64,000 nucleotides of DNA from Bostrychus sinensis (lineage: Eukaryota; Chordata; Actinopteri; Gobiiformes; Eleotridae): assembly GCA_020698575.1 (NCBI GenBank), contig CM036250.1, forward strand, positions 29,463,500-29,527,499, in the 5' to 3' direction. This document shows, in pieces, positions 47,070 through 60,289 of the stretch (the first letter of the stretch is position 1; each line of letters opens with the position of its first letter). The position numbers were made by a program, and so were the translations under genes. Below the pieces are notes generated by a model that worked only from the letters and a program-made list of their open reading frames with translations, did not search any database and was not told the DNA's origin.

Positions 47070-48160
47070 AACTTATCCAGCGTCTTCCACGGCTCGAGAC
47101 TCCGCCCCCTGTCCTTAAAGGGAAAAAATGACTTCAAAACGCGCAAACTCCGAGGAAAAGTACTATTTGGAGTCAGACAGAAAGAATGCAAGCTAAAAAT
47201 ATGTGAGGGTTTACTGCTGAAGTTTACGCATTTCAATACAAATACCAGACCAACAGCTGGAGAGGACTAAAAACAAATTATGGGAACTGACTGTGAATGT
47301 GTGGTGGTTTAGATTTATCTTAGCAGACTACACAAATGAGGGCGTTTGGCGCATTGTAGGACAAGCACATTACGCACTAAACGCTCTCCAAAAGACCATT
47401 AGAGCCACCCAAATGGCCTAATAGCTCTACAATAAGCAAACCTACATAAATACGAACAGATACCAGACCTAAGTAACCCAAATATTGAGTCTGGAAACTG
47501 CTTATTGCTCCTAATTCTGGAGCCAACACTTGTTGCCAATTAAGTTACCTTGTGTTTCATGTGTGCAATTTTAAAATAAAAATAATGTCTTTGTATAAAG
47601 CATATTTGAAAGCAGCTATATTATGTTTGACCTAAAATGAAGATTGGTCCATTTTTTTTCCAATATGAAGTTGTTTAGTGCTATAAGTGAGGGTTTTGAT
47701 TTCCTGACGTGATGCCACGAATTTCAGCCACACTTTGTGCTGTTCTCAAGCTTGGATAAATCGAAAGGATAGCTGTGAGGATTTTATTTCACCAAGTTAG
47801 TTTTTCTTAATTTTGTAACTTATTATTATATTTACAAGAAGTTAAAGTAGATGGCTTTATTCAGTTTTTTAAAAGGTTTGGACACCTTTGAATTATTATT
47901 TCACATTTTTTAACATAAAACTCTTTATATTCATGTAAAATATATTCTTTTGGGGACCTGTTACTTTAACTTTGCAGAGAATGCTTGGATTAGGTGCCTG
48001 CTGCTTCAAGGCCCTGCTGGCCCCCCGCGCTTTACTCCATCAGCTCCGAGCCCTTTGCAGACTGCATAATTTATAGCAGCAGACAGTGGTGAAGGACCAC
48101 ATGACTGAGGTTTTGCTTTGACTAATGCACTCTACTGACGCACTACTGTCTCTTGATCTT
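47070..48160. other. Intergenic, nothing firm
   Basis: AT-rich; 47880-48130 shares a block with the interior of the MITE at 33003-33574. No gene recognised. Confidence 0.45.
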
Positions 48161-48162
48161 CT

Positions 48163-48320
48163 CTTTTGAGTTCACACAAGAAAAAAGTTAAAGGTAAAGT
48201 TGTAAGGATTTGAGCTCAGACATGAGAGGAGAATCTGAGAGTGCTTGGACTGGAAGGTGAGGGATAGACAGAGCATGACAGAATGCCTAATTAGCATGGC
48301 AATTAGCAACATGAAGCAAA
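48163..48320 (+). repeat. Partial copy of the 27339-27800 repeat
   Basis: Shares GGATTTGAGCTCAGACATGAG and CCTAATTAGCATGGCAATTAG with that family. Confidence 0.55.
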
Positions 48321-48969
48321 CAGAAGTAGTAATAATAAATAATAGCAGTAGTGGTAAAATAGCTGTACATTTTGCTAACATTAACTCATCCGTCTCAATT
48401 CATTTGCATTATATATGAATAATATTTGATGAGTCAGAGTTGCTCTAGTCCTTTTGGTCCCCTATGACGTCCATATCCAGACTAAAGGTCCTTGTCCCTG
48501 CCCCGTACATTGTGGTCCTATGAGAACCTGCCCTTCACAAGCAGTAAACACATCTGACCCAGTGGAGCCAGCGTGGGTGGATTTGGGCATGAACCGAACT
48601 CTGACTGGATGGAGCATGTTTTTGAAGCATCCCGTCCTGTGTGAGAGTTCAGTGTTTGTCTTCCTCTACACCTATTTATCAGAAATGAACCAGGAAGTAA
48701 GAGCTCAACAATTAATCATTGCAGTGCATTTGGAGATAAATGCGGGGCAATGGGGGTTGATTTTGTGTGCTGGAAACCACAAGATCATTCTTAGATAAAT
48801 AAATAAAGAGGGTTGTGTCAGCAAGTGCATCTGGGGTAAAAAAAAATAAAAATAAGACTCTTACAATTTTGCCAAATCAATACTCAAATCACTGCACATA
48901 GTTGTGTGTTTTGTTTTTAGTTTTTAGTTACATGGGCTTAGTATATTTTCTTCTCGAACACTTTCAGTT

Positions 48970-49206
48970 AGTAGTAAAAATAGTTGTAGTAGTAGTAATA
49001 TAACTCCAGATCTTTGCATTCCCCAGTAGAAGCTCCTCAGGGTGGCAGTAGTAGTAGTAGTAGTAGTAGTAGAAGTAGTAGTAGTAGTAGTACCACCTCA
49101 GAACTTAGCACTCCCCAGTACAAGCTCCTCAGTAGTAGTTGTACTAGTAGTGATACAACCCCAGAACTTAGTACTCCCTAGTACAAACTCCTCAATGTGA
49201 TGGTAA

Positions 49207-49238
<32 letters not shown>

Positions 49239-49445
49239 ATAGTAGTAGTAGTAGTAGTAGCAGCAGCAGTAGTAGTAGTAATAGAAGTAGTAGTAGTATA
49301 TTAATAGTAGTAGTAATTGTTGTTGTAGAAGTCGCAGTAGTAACAGAAATACAACCTCAGAACTTACAACTGCCTAGTACAATCTCCTCAATGTGGTGGT
49401 AATAGTAATAGTAGTAGTAGTAGTAGTAGTAGTAGTAATACAAAC
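48970..49445 (+). repeat. Compound satellite: (AGT)n blocks alternating with a 45-bp spacer
   Basis: Five blocks of AGT repeats are separated by diverged copies of a spacer built on CCTCAGAACTTAGCACTCCC and CAGTACAAGCTCCTCA (about 49003, 49095, 49153, 49349, with a remnant at 49441). The spacer repeats show a higher-order unit that was duplicated. Confidence 0.8.
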
Positions 49446-50029
49446 CCTGAACTCAGTGTGGCTCTGAACCCAAATAGGGGGCATTTCTCGACAAGACACA
49501 TTGTGGAAATATCTGTGGGACACACATAAATGGACATTGATGTACGCAGGTTTTTACAAGGCATTTGTCACTGACACTATTTACAGCAGTACTTTTAATC
49601 TCTGTTTAATTGCTTCCATCTGCTTCTCCAAACTGGGGGTGGTCAAACATCTACTGCACGGAATAAATGATCTGTAAAAGTATCTAAGAGGAGAATATAT
49701 ATAATATCCTGTACATTTTTGCACAATCAACCCATGCATTTGAAGGCCAAAGGAGTATGAGGGTACGATGTGCTCTATTAATGATCGTTATGCTCGAATG
49801 ACCAAATGTTATGTTGCTCAATGGGAAGTGGATGAAACGGTGTGTTTGATGAGTGACTCTTCCTGTGAGCAAACAGCCCCTATCGGTATCGACGAGAGTA
49901 CTTCTGTATGTGCAATGCCTTTATTTTATTGGGTTTGAGGTTTGCAATAGAACTTGTACTTAATGACAACAGTAGTGCATCAGTCATATGTGAAATGTTA
50001 CTTATTAGTGCTGGTCTTAGGGACTGGGA

Positions 50030-50195
50030 CTACACCAGGACTAAACTGGGACTAAATCAATATTAAACCAGGACTAAACTAGGGCTAAAGCAGGACTAAA
50101 CCAGGACCAAACTGGTACTAAATTAGTATTAAACCAGTACTAAAATAGGGCTAAAGCAGGACTAAACCACGACTAAAACAAGAGTAAACCAAAAT
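50030..50195 (-). repeat. 11-bp minisatellite array, reverse orientation
   Basis: CCAGGACTAAAC units repeated; reverse complement of the main family. Confidence 0.8.
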
Positions 50196-50404
50196 TTGTA
50201 TCTACTCACTAGCAGCACACAGTCAGAAAGTGCCAAAGTGGTGTCACAACTTGTTAAAATGAACCTTAGACTTTGATTCATCATGACATCAAACAGCTTC
50301 TACATGATACTTTTCATGTTAAACATTTCAAACACGCCTCTGTCCATGTGGGCCGCTCTCCCACTGGACTAGGTCAGGTCACTTCCTGCTCCGTCTGCAG
50401 CTGT

Positions 50405-50735
50405 CAATCCTGGTTTAGTCCTGATTTAGTTCAAACTCAGTCCTACTTTTCTCATTTTAATTCTGATTGAGACCTGGTTTAGTTTCTTAGTTTGGCCCTG
50501 GTTTAGTCCTAGGTTCATGCTGGTTTAGTCCTGATTTAGACCCAGTTTAATCATTGTTTAGCCCTAATTTAGTCCTGGTTAAGATCTGGTTTAGTCTTGG
50601 TTAAGTGCTGTTTTGTTTTTTTATTTAACCATGAGGGTAGTCCTGGTCCCATAGCTTCCTTCTTGTTTAGTCCTAGGTTAGAGCTAGTTTATTTCTGGTT
50701 TAGTTTTGGTTTAAGTATAGGTTTCTGTGCAATAT
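50405..50735 (+). repeat. 11-bp minisatellite array
   Basis: Degenerate TCCTGGTTTAG units, forward orientation, 200 bases from a reverse-orientation array, so the two face each other. Confidence 0.75.
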
Positions 50736-51254
50736 TTGGTTGCAGAAATAGCTTTAGGCCCAGATAAAGTTCTAAATGCATTTTTTTTTTAAACTGTAGT
50801 TTTGTTACTATTTTCAGACACTGTACATGGTGACTGTGAGGATTTATGGACCATATACGCCATATACATAGAAGGACTTGTTGGCAGAACTAACCCCACT
50901 TCTACATGCTACAGGAACCTACTCTGACACTTGACATGATTCTGCATTAGTCCTTAGTGTTAGTGAGTGGGCCGTATCCTGGTTGTCCAGTGTCTCTCAG
51001 GATGGGGTCAGGTCACTTCCTGTCCCTCTGTCCCGCAGCAGTCAGCACCACCTCCCACAGCTGCAGCCCCCACACCAGGAGCTGTGTGGACAGCGAGGAC
51101 ATGGAGTGGGTTCTCTCCTCCTTCCACCTTCAAAAGACCCCTGGTGAATGAATGTGAGCGTGAATGGTTGTCTGTCAGTGTATGTCCCTGGGTCAGCCCT
51201 TGGCCACTTTCCAGGCTGTACCCCGCCTAAGGGCCATAGTTATTTGGATAGACT

Positions 51255-52075
51255 AACCTGGTTTAGTCCTGGTTTAGTCCTGGCTTTTTTCTGATTTATA
51301 GTGTAGTCTGGTTTAGACCTGGTTTTGTCCTGGTTAAGATCTGGTTTTGTCTTGGTAAAGATCTGTTTTTTTCCTGGTTTAGTCCTGGTTTAGTGCTGGT
51401 TTTGTCCTGGTTTAGTCCTGGCTTTGTCCTGGTTTAGCCCTGTTTGAGTATTTAGTCCTTGTTTAGTTCAGCTTTTGTTCTGCTTTAGCATTTAGCCCTG
51501 GTTTTGTCCTGGTTTAACCCTGGTTTAGTCCTGGTTTAGTTCTGGTTTAATCCTGGTTTAGCCCTGGGGTTGTCCTGGTTTAGTTCTGGTTTAATCCTGG
51601 TTTGGCCCTGGTTTAGTCCTGGTTTAGTTCTTGTTTAGTCTTGATTTAGCCCTGGTTTAGCCCTAGTTTTGTCCTGGTTTTGTCCTGGTTAAATCCTGGT
51701 TTAGTCCTGGTTTAATCCTTGTTTAGTCTTGGTTTAGTTCTGGTTTAGTCCCGGTTTAGCCCTGGTTTAGCCCTGGTTTTGTTCTGACTTAGTCCTGGTT
51801 TAGCCCTGGCTTAGTCCTGGTTAGTCCCGGTTTAGACCTGGTTCTGTCCTGGTTTAGTTCTTGTTATTCCTGGTTTGGTCCTGGTTTAGACCTGGTTCTG
51901 TCCTGGTTTAGTCTTTGTTTAGTCCTTGTTTTGTACTGTTTTAGCCCTGGCTTAGTCCTGGTTGGTCCTGGTTTAGTCCTGGTTTAGACCTGGTTCTGTC
52001 CTGGTTTAGTCTTTGTTTAGTCCTTGTTTTGTCCTGTTTTAGCTCTGGTTTAGTGCTGATTTTTGCTCTGATTTG
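51255..52075 (+). repeat. Longest 11-bp minisatellite array
   Basis: About 820 bases of near-continuous TCCTGGTTTAG with C/T, A/T and G/A variants. Longer blocks repeat within it (for example GACCTGGTTCTGTCCTGG at three places between 51835 and 52000), showing recent duplication. Confidence 0.9.
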
Positions 52076-52434
52076 TTCCTCATGTAACCTTCCATTATTC
52101 CTACCTATCTGCTGTGTTCCCTCCCTAACTTTGAGCCCATGATAACATCAGTATTTCAATCTGTCTGCAGTGGGACAGGCTCTAAGTAGGTGCTAACACA
52201 CATGTCTGATGGTAAATAGATTTGTGTGGGTTGGGACACTCTGGGGCTGCTCTTATAGAGGAACCATGTGTGTACAAACATGAAATAGTAATTACACTGT
52301 GTTTTCAGAGTCACGCTCGACAGGACCAGTGTTTAACTTCCACATTCCCCAAATATATGAAAACTATCACTCATTTTAATCAGTGCATATGGAGGAAGCA
52401 TTTACAATAAACGGCTAAAACATGTGCAGAGAGT

Positions 52435-53470
52435 CAGTGATTTTCAACTGGTGGGTTAGGTACCAAAAGTGGGGCATAAGGAGGTTCAAGGTTTATTTTT
52501 TTGATTCATTCATGTCCCAGTAACACCTTGGACAATAGCCAGTTAGTTGCAGGGCTGACACAGAGACATACACACACAAACGCCCATTCACTCTCACATT
52601 CATGTCCTATAGGAGCAATACACAATCTACCCAAATGAGAATATTTTGGGTTAAAAGACAAGTTTCACTGATCATATATAGGCATTCACAGCTCAGAGCC
52701 TGAATAAAGTAAAATGTAAAATCATTAATAATGTTTGTAATTGGTTCCATTGTCAAAAACTGCATGCAATCTTACATCTAACTTAGATTAATGTAAACAA
52801 ACAATTTGAAGATATCTCTCCCTCAGCTAGGAGGTACTTCTGACCAGGATCCTGACTCAAGATCTAGAGATGGGTCCCGGGGCACTACAATGTGGTCACC
52901 TGCTGCTCCACTGGCATTAGAAGTATGGGTCAAATGCAGAGATTTTTTTTTTTCTATGGGGAAATAAAGTATACCATAATAACCTTTAATAAGTACTAGT
53001 TGTAGCACAGCAAGTACTTTCTAGTAATTTTTTCACTTTTTACTTGTTTACTTTTTCTTAAGTAATAATAATTTTTTAGAGTACTTTATATAGGTACTTT
53101 TACTTAAATACAGATTTTGAGTACTTCTTCCTTTGTGGTTGCATAATGTTTAGACCTCTTTGACTAGCTTCACAGAACTGAGCCAAGTTCAGCCACTAAG
53201 GGTAAGGTAAACTTTATTATCCCTCTAGAGAAATTTAGGGAACCTTCTCCAGATCTTAAGCCAGGATGTTGGGCAGAAGCTGGAGGATTAGTCTATTGTG
53301 CATGTTTTAAGTTGATAGGGGAAACAGGAGCACCTGAAGCAAACCCCACCCAGACATGAGTAGAACATGCTCAAGAATAACCCCATACAGTGTCCGGTAA
53401 TCAAACCTGGGGCCTTCTTGTTGTGAAGCGAGAGTGCTAACTACTTTGCCAATTGCTATATCATTCTCTT
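52435..53470. repeat. Mixed LINE fragments and a hAT-like end
   Basis: A hAT-like end (CAGTGATTTTCAACTGGTGG) at about 52436. An L2-type piece at 52510-52640 (TTCACTCTCACATTCATG). Another at 53200-53470 (CTTTATTATCCCTCTAGAG, GAGAGTGCTAACTAC), related to 2535-2872. Confidence 0.5.
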
Positions 53471-53934
53471 TTCATTTGTTAAGATCCATAGTCTTGTAGT
53501 TTGGTTTTGACAAGTTATAGTCTCCTGAATCAGGCTTCTGAGTGGGTTTTTGACCTTGGCATATGTCAGTTATCAGAGAAGTAGCAGACACTGGAGGAAG
53601 AGGAGGAGGAGGACAGGATGAAGAATGATGGTCAGAATGACTTTGATCATGTCAGACCATGTGTGGGCCTCGAAAACAAAGTACTCTGTGAACTGCGGGG
53701 AAGCCATTAAACAGAAGCAGAGTCAGCCCTGGACTGATAAGGGTTATAATGTTAAGGACTGAAAATATGGGTAAATGACTGGGTCATGTTAAAGATGCAG
53801 ATGGCATACAGTTTAATAAAGTGAAAAAATTAGTCTGAACTACTTTAAAGAACCACCAAATGCAAAATATGACTATCCTTACTTTTCTGTGTCTGCCTCC
53901 AATATGTGCTGTGATTCACATATCAATTTGTCAT

Positions 53935-54700
53935 AAGGCATTTCCACTGGACGGTACAGCACGGGTCGTGTCAGTACGGGATGGTTTGGTATGGGGTAGC
54001 TTGTGTTTTTATTACTCTGCATCTAGAGGAAAGTCAAGGTCTAGATGTGTTAATAAATGAGATAAAACATGCTTGAGGCTGACTTTTAAAACATAAATGG
54101 TGGTGCCAGTGTTTAATAAAAAGAGGAGAGTAAATGCTGGTGTGTGAGGCTGGAGCTAAAGCTGTATTAGCTTCAGTAAACAGGACACGACTTTTGGTTT
54201 ACCACCAGCTTTCTTGCTGCTTCAAATTCACTTCTCTGTGCCACTGGACCACATTTTAACTGACCATATAACCATGAAGCGAGAGCCATACTTCACTAAA
54301 CTGGAAACAGCTGCTGCTAATATATGCTTGCTTTGTTTTTTGAAAAGGTCTGCACAACACTTAGCTCGTTCGCGCTTATACAGCTGTTTAGCACAAGTCA
54401 ACCAGTCAACTCACAGCAGTGCGTAGCTCCACCATTTACAAAGTGGTCCAAAAGGGACCCAGAACTAGCAAACCAGAAGTAGCACAGTTTGGTACACTTT
54501 CTGGGGATGTTTCGGACCACTTTGGGAAGTGGAAACACCTCCAAATTGACCTGACTGAATGTAAATGTGTTAGTGTGGTTGTGGTAGTGTGTTTGGTGGT
54601 GATCAGAGAGGCCGCCGATGCAGTATGGCTGCCATGTCACCGTCAGTCTGCCCAAAGGGAGCAAATAACATGGGCTGTTTGAGATGGACTTTGTGCACAC
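53935..54700. mobile_element. Possible Harbinger-like DNA transposon remnant
   Basis: AAGGCATTTCCACTGGACGG with GTACAGCACGGG resembles a common fish element; inverted AAGTGGAAACACCTCC lies at about 54525. Open frames inside (54398-54769 minus) are not recognised. Confidence 0.35.
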
Positions 54701-56464
54701 AAAATGTTTCATAAACAAATATTGACACTGTTTCTTGTTACATCTGCTTCTAAGCAAAATCACTGACATTACCAGACAGGTTATCTAAGATAGTGGTTCC
54801 CAACCTTTTTTCCTTGAAACTCCTCCTGTCTGTGTCCAAGACAATACAGTGTTAAATGTCCTCTATTTACTGTTTAAGTTTTAGTTGAGAGAATCAGATC
54901 CATGAGTGACATCAGCATGAAGAAAATAAAATATTTTTCACAGTGTTGATTGACTGGAGACACTTGCAGTGAATGTACATTCCATTGGGACTGGAGAAAC
55001 AAAAGTGATCTTTATAGAAATGTAAGTTCTGTTTTTGGTTTTTGGTTTTGTTTTTTGACTGAAAAATTTGAGTTTAAAAAAAAAAGAATGTCCTGTTGAT
55101 AAAGGAGACGTGTGACACTGTTCCCTTTGATTGGTTGGATCATGGCTGATGTGGACAGGACAATGTTGAATTTGAGTACAGCTGAATTTTCTTTTATCTA
55201 ATATTTTTCTTTTCAGAAATACACCATTTAGAACCCTTTCCTTTTAACTGATAATTAAGTCATTTTAATTACTGGATAATTTGATTTTAATATTGCATCG
55301 GCAAGGCAATGTTCACTAAAGTGACACTGAGATTCAAAAATGGGAGTGAGAGCATTAAATTGCAGTTTTTTTCATTATATAGACATCATGTGTGGCACTG
55401 TTCACCAGTGTCACGGTGCTGTGGACAAATTTTGGAAGTAAAGAGAGTAAATTTAGCTAAAAATAAAACACTAAATGGAGTTTAAAAAAAACAACAACTC
55501 TGTAGCTAGAGAGTTAGATTGGGACTAAATATTATATTTTCAGAGTAAGATTTTCTTTAATTTCAGTAAAATAAAAATGAAATAATTGCTCCTGTCTGCT
55601 TCCCCAAACTAGGATTATGCTTACAATTACCTCCTGTAGCTATATCAGATATGTTTCTCATAGACCTTTTACAATTTACTAAACTATTCTTTTAACATGA
55701 ACTACACCCTATATTAATTTACAGACATAATGGTGGACACCTCATTATTGCACATCCCTGTATTATAGGTTGCAGTAGTGCAATGTAGTACGTATTAGTG
55801 AGTGGGACAGCAGCTGTGTTTAACAGCCCCCAGACTTCCTCATTAAATGTCTGTATACAGTATATTATGTTCATGTTCATTGTCTGAGCTGGACAGAAGT
55901 CAAAGTCCTGGTCGGTGACTCCCACCTGTATACTGTTACATCTGTTCCAGCCTTTTGTGTCCGCGGCCTGTCATTTCCTGTTGACTCACACTGAATCGGA
56001 CCTGTTTAGTTCTGGGTTTTGTTCTTTGAGTTAGTGCTGTTTTAGTGATAATTTAGTGCTTGCTGGAAAAGTACTGACCCCATGTTTAATACTTCTAAGT
56101 TTAATTACTTTAAATGAGCCAAGATAGTTTTATGCTTAATTATTTTTAGTTTTTGCATATATGAACTGAGGAGGAATGTTTACTTATGTAGTCTGAGTAC
56201 AACGTTTTGAGAAAATATAATTTATGTGTTTAGAATTGCTCTCTAAAGCAAAGTGGGTAGCATGCTTAACTTGTAATCTGAAGAGGTTTAAGCCATATTT
56301 AGGATAGTTATAATAGTAGAAATGAAAGCAGTGGTAGTACTAAGTTTTGCAAAAATACTGCAAAATTAATTTATACAACAGTATTGCTTCGATATTTCTT
56401 TCTTCTTTTTCTCAAGTAATCAGTTTATTGATTACTTTTAAATCTACATGGGCAGTGACAGAAC
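54701..56464. other. Intergenic, mostly unrecognised
   Basis: A solitary hAT-like end (TAGTGGTTCCCAACC) at about 54793; otherwise AT-rich with no gene. Confidence 0.45.
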
Positions 56465-56545
56465 TTTTACTTGGGGCGACAGTGGCTCAAGAGGTATGGC
56501 AGTCATCCTATAACTGAAAGGTTGGTGGTTCGAAATCCGCTCTCC
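56465..56545 (+). repeat. tRNA-like SINE head, second family
   Basis: GACAGTGGCTCAAGAGGTATG (A-box-like) and GTGGTTCGAAATCC (near-consensus B box) spaced like a tRNA gene, but without a foldable acceptor stem; read as a SINE, not a tRNA. Confidence 0.55.
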
Positions 56546-56581
56546 CCAGTTTATACTACATACTAGAATGCATAATGCACC

Positions 56582-56961
56582 GGCAACACTTCAGAATAAC
56601 ACCGGTGACTTATAAACATTGTTTTAACTGTTGAATTCTTTAGTCATAAACTCATGCAAATCAATGCAAAAGATGTAACATTTTAGAATAGCTAACACTA
56701 TAAAGGATTAGTTAAAGATTAGTAGACAATTAACTTATTATTTACAAAGCATTACTTAAACATTTATAAACACCATTGAGTTATAAACATTGTTTTTAAT
56801 GTTTAATTCTGGAGTAGTAAGCTCAGGTAAATCAATGCAACAGAATAAACATCTGTTATTTCAGTCTCTATTAATTGTTTATTCATTGTGTTATTGGTAA
56901 TGACATATTTATTAATACTTTATTACAGCCTAATAGTGGTGGTTTATTCTAAAGTGTTACC
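56582..56961. mobile_element. MITE with ACACTTTAGAATAAC-type ends
   Basis: Left GGCAACACTTCAGAATAAC and right TTATTCTAAAGTGTTACC are inverted partners around 380 bases of AT-rich sequence. Confidence 0.7.
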
Positions 56962-57954
56962 TTTTCTCTTGTTTTCATATTTTGACTTTACTTGTAGTAC
57001 ACCCTTTCCTTTGTGCACAGTGCAGTGCTGTTTTAGTCTTATGCCTCCCTGCTGCCCTAGTGGCAAAGTAAGCAACTGCATAAGGCCCCACAAGCATTCA
57101 AGGGTTCCCATATGCATTGTGTACATATTTGACTGATTCTGCAATTATGTATAATTTTTTTTTTCCTTTGTATGTAATTTTTTAGCTTGCTACTTGCCAA
57201 TCAGGCATTTTACTGTTTACTTTGGGCCCCTCTAGTTGACCCTCTTGTTGAGTTAGTAATACTTGCAAGTAAAAAATTAAGTCAATGACATTTATAAATA
57301 AAAATAAATGTAAACTGTGTGAAATTGTGTGCAAAACGATTGAGCCTTGGCCCCCAAACCTATCTTGATTAGGGCCCACAAATGTATATAGGACCGGCAC
57401 TGCTGGTTCTGACCTGAGATCAGCTTAGCTCATTTCAAGTTTAGTCTTGTTTTGTTATAAAAGTTAGACTTTTTTTAGTCTTTGTTGGTTCCCTTGATGG
57501 CCCCCACTGGGTACCCACGTTTAATTCTGGTTTACTTTTGATTTAATCCTGGTTCATCCCTAGCTTTAGTCCTGGTTTAATATTTGAGCGTGCCCTCATT
57601 TCCTCTTGAGTCATTTTATTATTAAACTCCTCCATGTTTTACAGTGAATCCCTCCCACACACCTGTATCTGTCATGTGGAAGGATGGGGCTGATAAAAGC
57701 AGACATGTCCAAACCAAGCTGTGGCTTTGAGTTGGGCTTTGAACTCTTTTCCTGGTAACATGACTAACCCATACAGTAACTCTGGCTTTTTAACATGAGT
57801 CAGACTTAACATTCACATTCACATTCGCATACCATTCATTTCCCCAACTTTGATGCATGCCAGTATTAATTATGTATGTAAAACTATTACTAGGCCAACC
57901 GCTTATTAACATTTAATATAGCACAAAATAATTAAATGCTACTTTAAAGGTGTT

Positions 57955-58240
57955 ATGAGCAGTATATATTTTTATATCTAATATAACTGACCCACATGTG
58001 TCCCAAGATATGAGGTAAAACATGTTTAAAATCAAATATTAGTTTTACTGCTAACAATGGTACAGTTGAGTTATTAACAATTAAAAATATATTTTACATA
58101 ATGCCCAAGTTGTTTTTGTTTACATTTTTTGTTTTGGTTCTAAAACTGCATTGTTGATCGTCCAATCACTAAAGACATCATTGTTTTGATTTAGACTGTA
58201 AAGACTGTATAAGTGCATGCTGCTTACAGTATCTTTAATT
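57955..58240 (+). repeat. Dispersed AT-rich repeat (GAGCAGTATAT family)
   Basis: Full-length relative of 6935-7160: GTGTTATGAGCAGTATAT, ATGCCCAAGTTGTTTTTG, GATCGTCCAATCA. Confidence 0.55.
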
Positions 58241-59765
58241 TAAAATTGTAAATTCTTTTAGTGTTAAAAAATGTATAGAAGGCACACTGCATGGCGTGGA
58301 AAGTGTAAAATCACAAACTACCACTTGTCCACATGCACGAGGGTTCAAACGTTGAATTGTGGCAAAGACCAGCTCTGGACGCAGTGTTTTTATGACATCG
58401 TAGTGCCAGCGCTGAGTGTAAAAGTAAATAAGTTAAAAGGGAAAAGGAAATGTGATCACGTTAATGGCTGGGAAAGGCACTGTTGTTAGATGATGGTGCT
58501 AGATGATGCACTAATGTTTTTCTATTGTCTACATGCCTGACAGAGATTGTATGTGTTTCCTTCGGGAAGCTTTACTGTATTGGTTAGAAGCTATTTTTAC
58601 ATGAAATATCCAAAAAGAAAATTCCCAAATGTTAAACCTATTTATTTATATTAGTGGCAAGGTCCATGATCTCACTTTATTTATCCAACCACACCAAAAA
58701 CTCTGCATATTAATAACAGACATTTTTGCCTGTCCCTCATCTAAATGAAATACTATAGGCCTATACAAAAAAAAAATTATAGGTGAGGTAAATCCACAAA
58801 TATTGAATGTGATAATTTTTTGTTAGCAACTAGGTCCACAACTACACCATAATAATCCTGTGGCTTAATGCTAAGTCTACTGATAACAATCATGCCTGTG
58901 TGTTTGGTTACTGTAACACTTTTTGACACCATAGTGAAAAAATAAGTTCACTTTAGGTCATTGACACTGACAGAGATGACCTTAAACGTTGTGCCAGATT
59001 TTGTTTCATGTCGATAAGCACAATAATTACAGAGATATTAGCCATAAACCACACCAAGACATCTGTATTTTGAATCGTTAGCAGTGGATACTACCATAGA
59101 ATGCTTCCACCTTAATTTTAAACTATAGGTCCTTTAGAAATCAGTGACACGTGAACGCAACTTATGATGGATTAGCTGTACAAACTACAATTCCAGTCCC
59201 AGACCCAGACCAAGGCCAAAGCCTTTACACTTTTTGGTCACACTTGCTAAAAGAGGTGAGGAAAGGTGAGCAAGAATTTCCATTGAAATGTGGCTGACGG
59301 ACTAAAGCAATGTTTTTAATTATCTCTATAATATCAGTTTTATCTTTTACATTGGCACATATTTATATTGGACCACACCTCACAGAACAGCAGCAAGTGA
59401 CACGGAAACTATTTTTATTGAACACAGATAAACGCAATTTCATTGGTAATGTAAACAGTGGTGATATTATGACAGGAAATGACGCGTAGTGAGGACCTAG
59501 TGAGAGACAGGGCTCTGAGTGAGAGAAGAGTCTGAGTCATAGACAGAGCTGCAGTGACTCAGGCCTCAAGATCGAAAATACAGAAGAGCAAAGGGAAATG
59601 TGCCAATGTGTGTGTGTGTGTGACTGGGATCTGCTATTCTTTTGAGGACCTTTATTTGACATGAAAGAACTACTGTTACGCTATAGAGAGGTGCAGGAGA
59701 GGATATTGTGCATTTGTGAATAAGATTTGTTTGCAATTCAAGTCCCAATTTAGTATCATTTAAAG
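58241..59765. other. Intergenic, nothing recognised
   Basis: AT-rich stretch without a recognised gene or repeat family; a short TG microsatellite lies at about 59605-59622. Confidence 0.45.
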
Positions 59766-60247
59766 CAGTGTTTCCAAACCTTGTGGTCTTGTGTACCCCC
59801 AGGACCTGTTTTAGACCTGGTTTGCTCCTAGTTTTGTCCTGGTTTATTCTTGGTTTAATTCTAGTTTTAGATAATTTTTTTTCCCTGGTTGAGTTCTGGT
59901 TTTAGACCTGGTTTAGTCCTGGTTTTGGACCTGGTTTACTTCTGATTTAGTACTTCTTTAGTGTTGCATTCCTTTGGTGTAGTCCTGGGTTAATCCTGGT
60001 TTTGTCCTGGTTTGGACCCAGCTTAGTTCTCTTTTAGTCCTAGTTTAGACCTTGTTTAGTCCTGGTTTAGTTCTGGTTTTAGACCTGGCTTAGTCCTTTA
60101 GTGTTGCATTTCGTTAATTTAGGTTAATTTTAGTCTTTCAAAGCCAAATATAAAAATGCACTATAAATGATCATATGACTCCATGTACCCCCTGCAATGT
60201 GCTTGCGTACCCCTAGGGGTCCCTGTACCCCTGGTTGGGAAACACTG
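59766..60247 (+). mobile_element. hAT-like MITE carrying the 11-bp minisatellite
   Basis: Ends CAGTGTTTCCAAACC and GGTTGGGAAACACTG are near-perfect inverted copies. Flanks ATTTAAAG (59758-59765) and ATTTAGAG (60248-60255) match 7 of 8. The interior from about 59810 to 60090 is an array of TCCTGGTTTAG-like units. Confidence 0.8.
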
Positions 60248-60289
60248 ATTTAGAGTGAGGCTGCACAATATACATTATCTCCACAATAT

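Noticed and set aside
48454..48798. 114-codon plus-strand open frame
   Set aside because: Composition and sequence show no family, no nearby splice or promoter pattern, and it lies among repeats; treated as chance.
54398..54769. 123-codon minus-strand open frame
   Set aside because: Lies inside a likely DNA-transposon remnant, with no transposase motif and low-complexity His/Thr stretches.
56465..56545. Possible tRNA gene
   Set aside because: Box A and B words are present but the arms do not fold as a tRNA; read as a SINE head.
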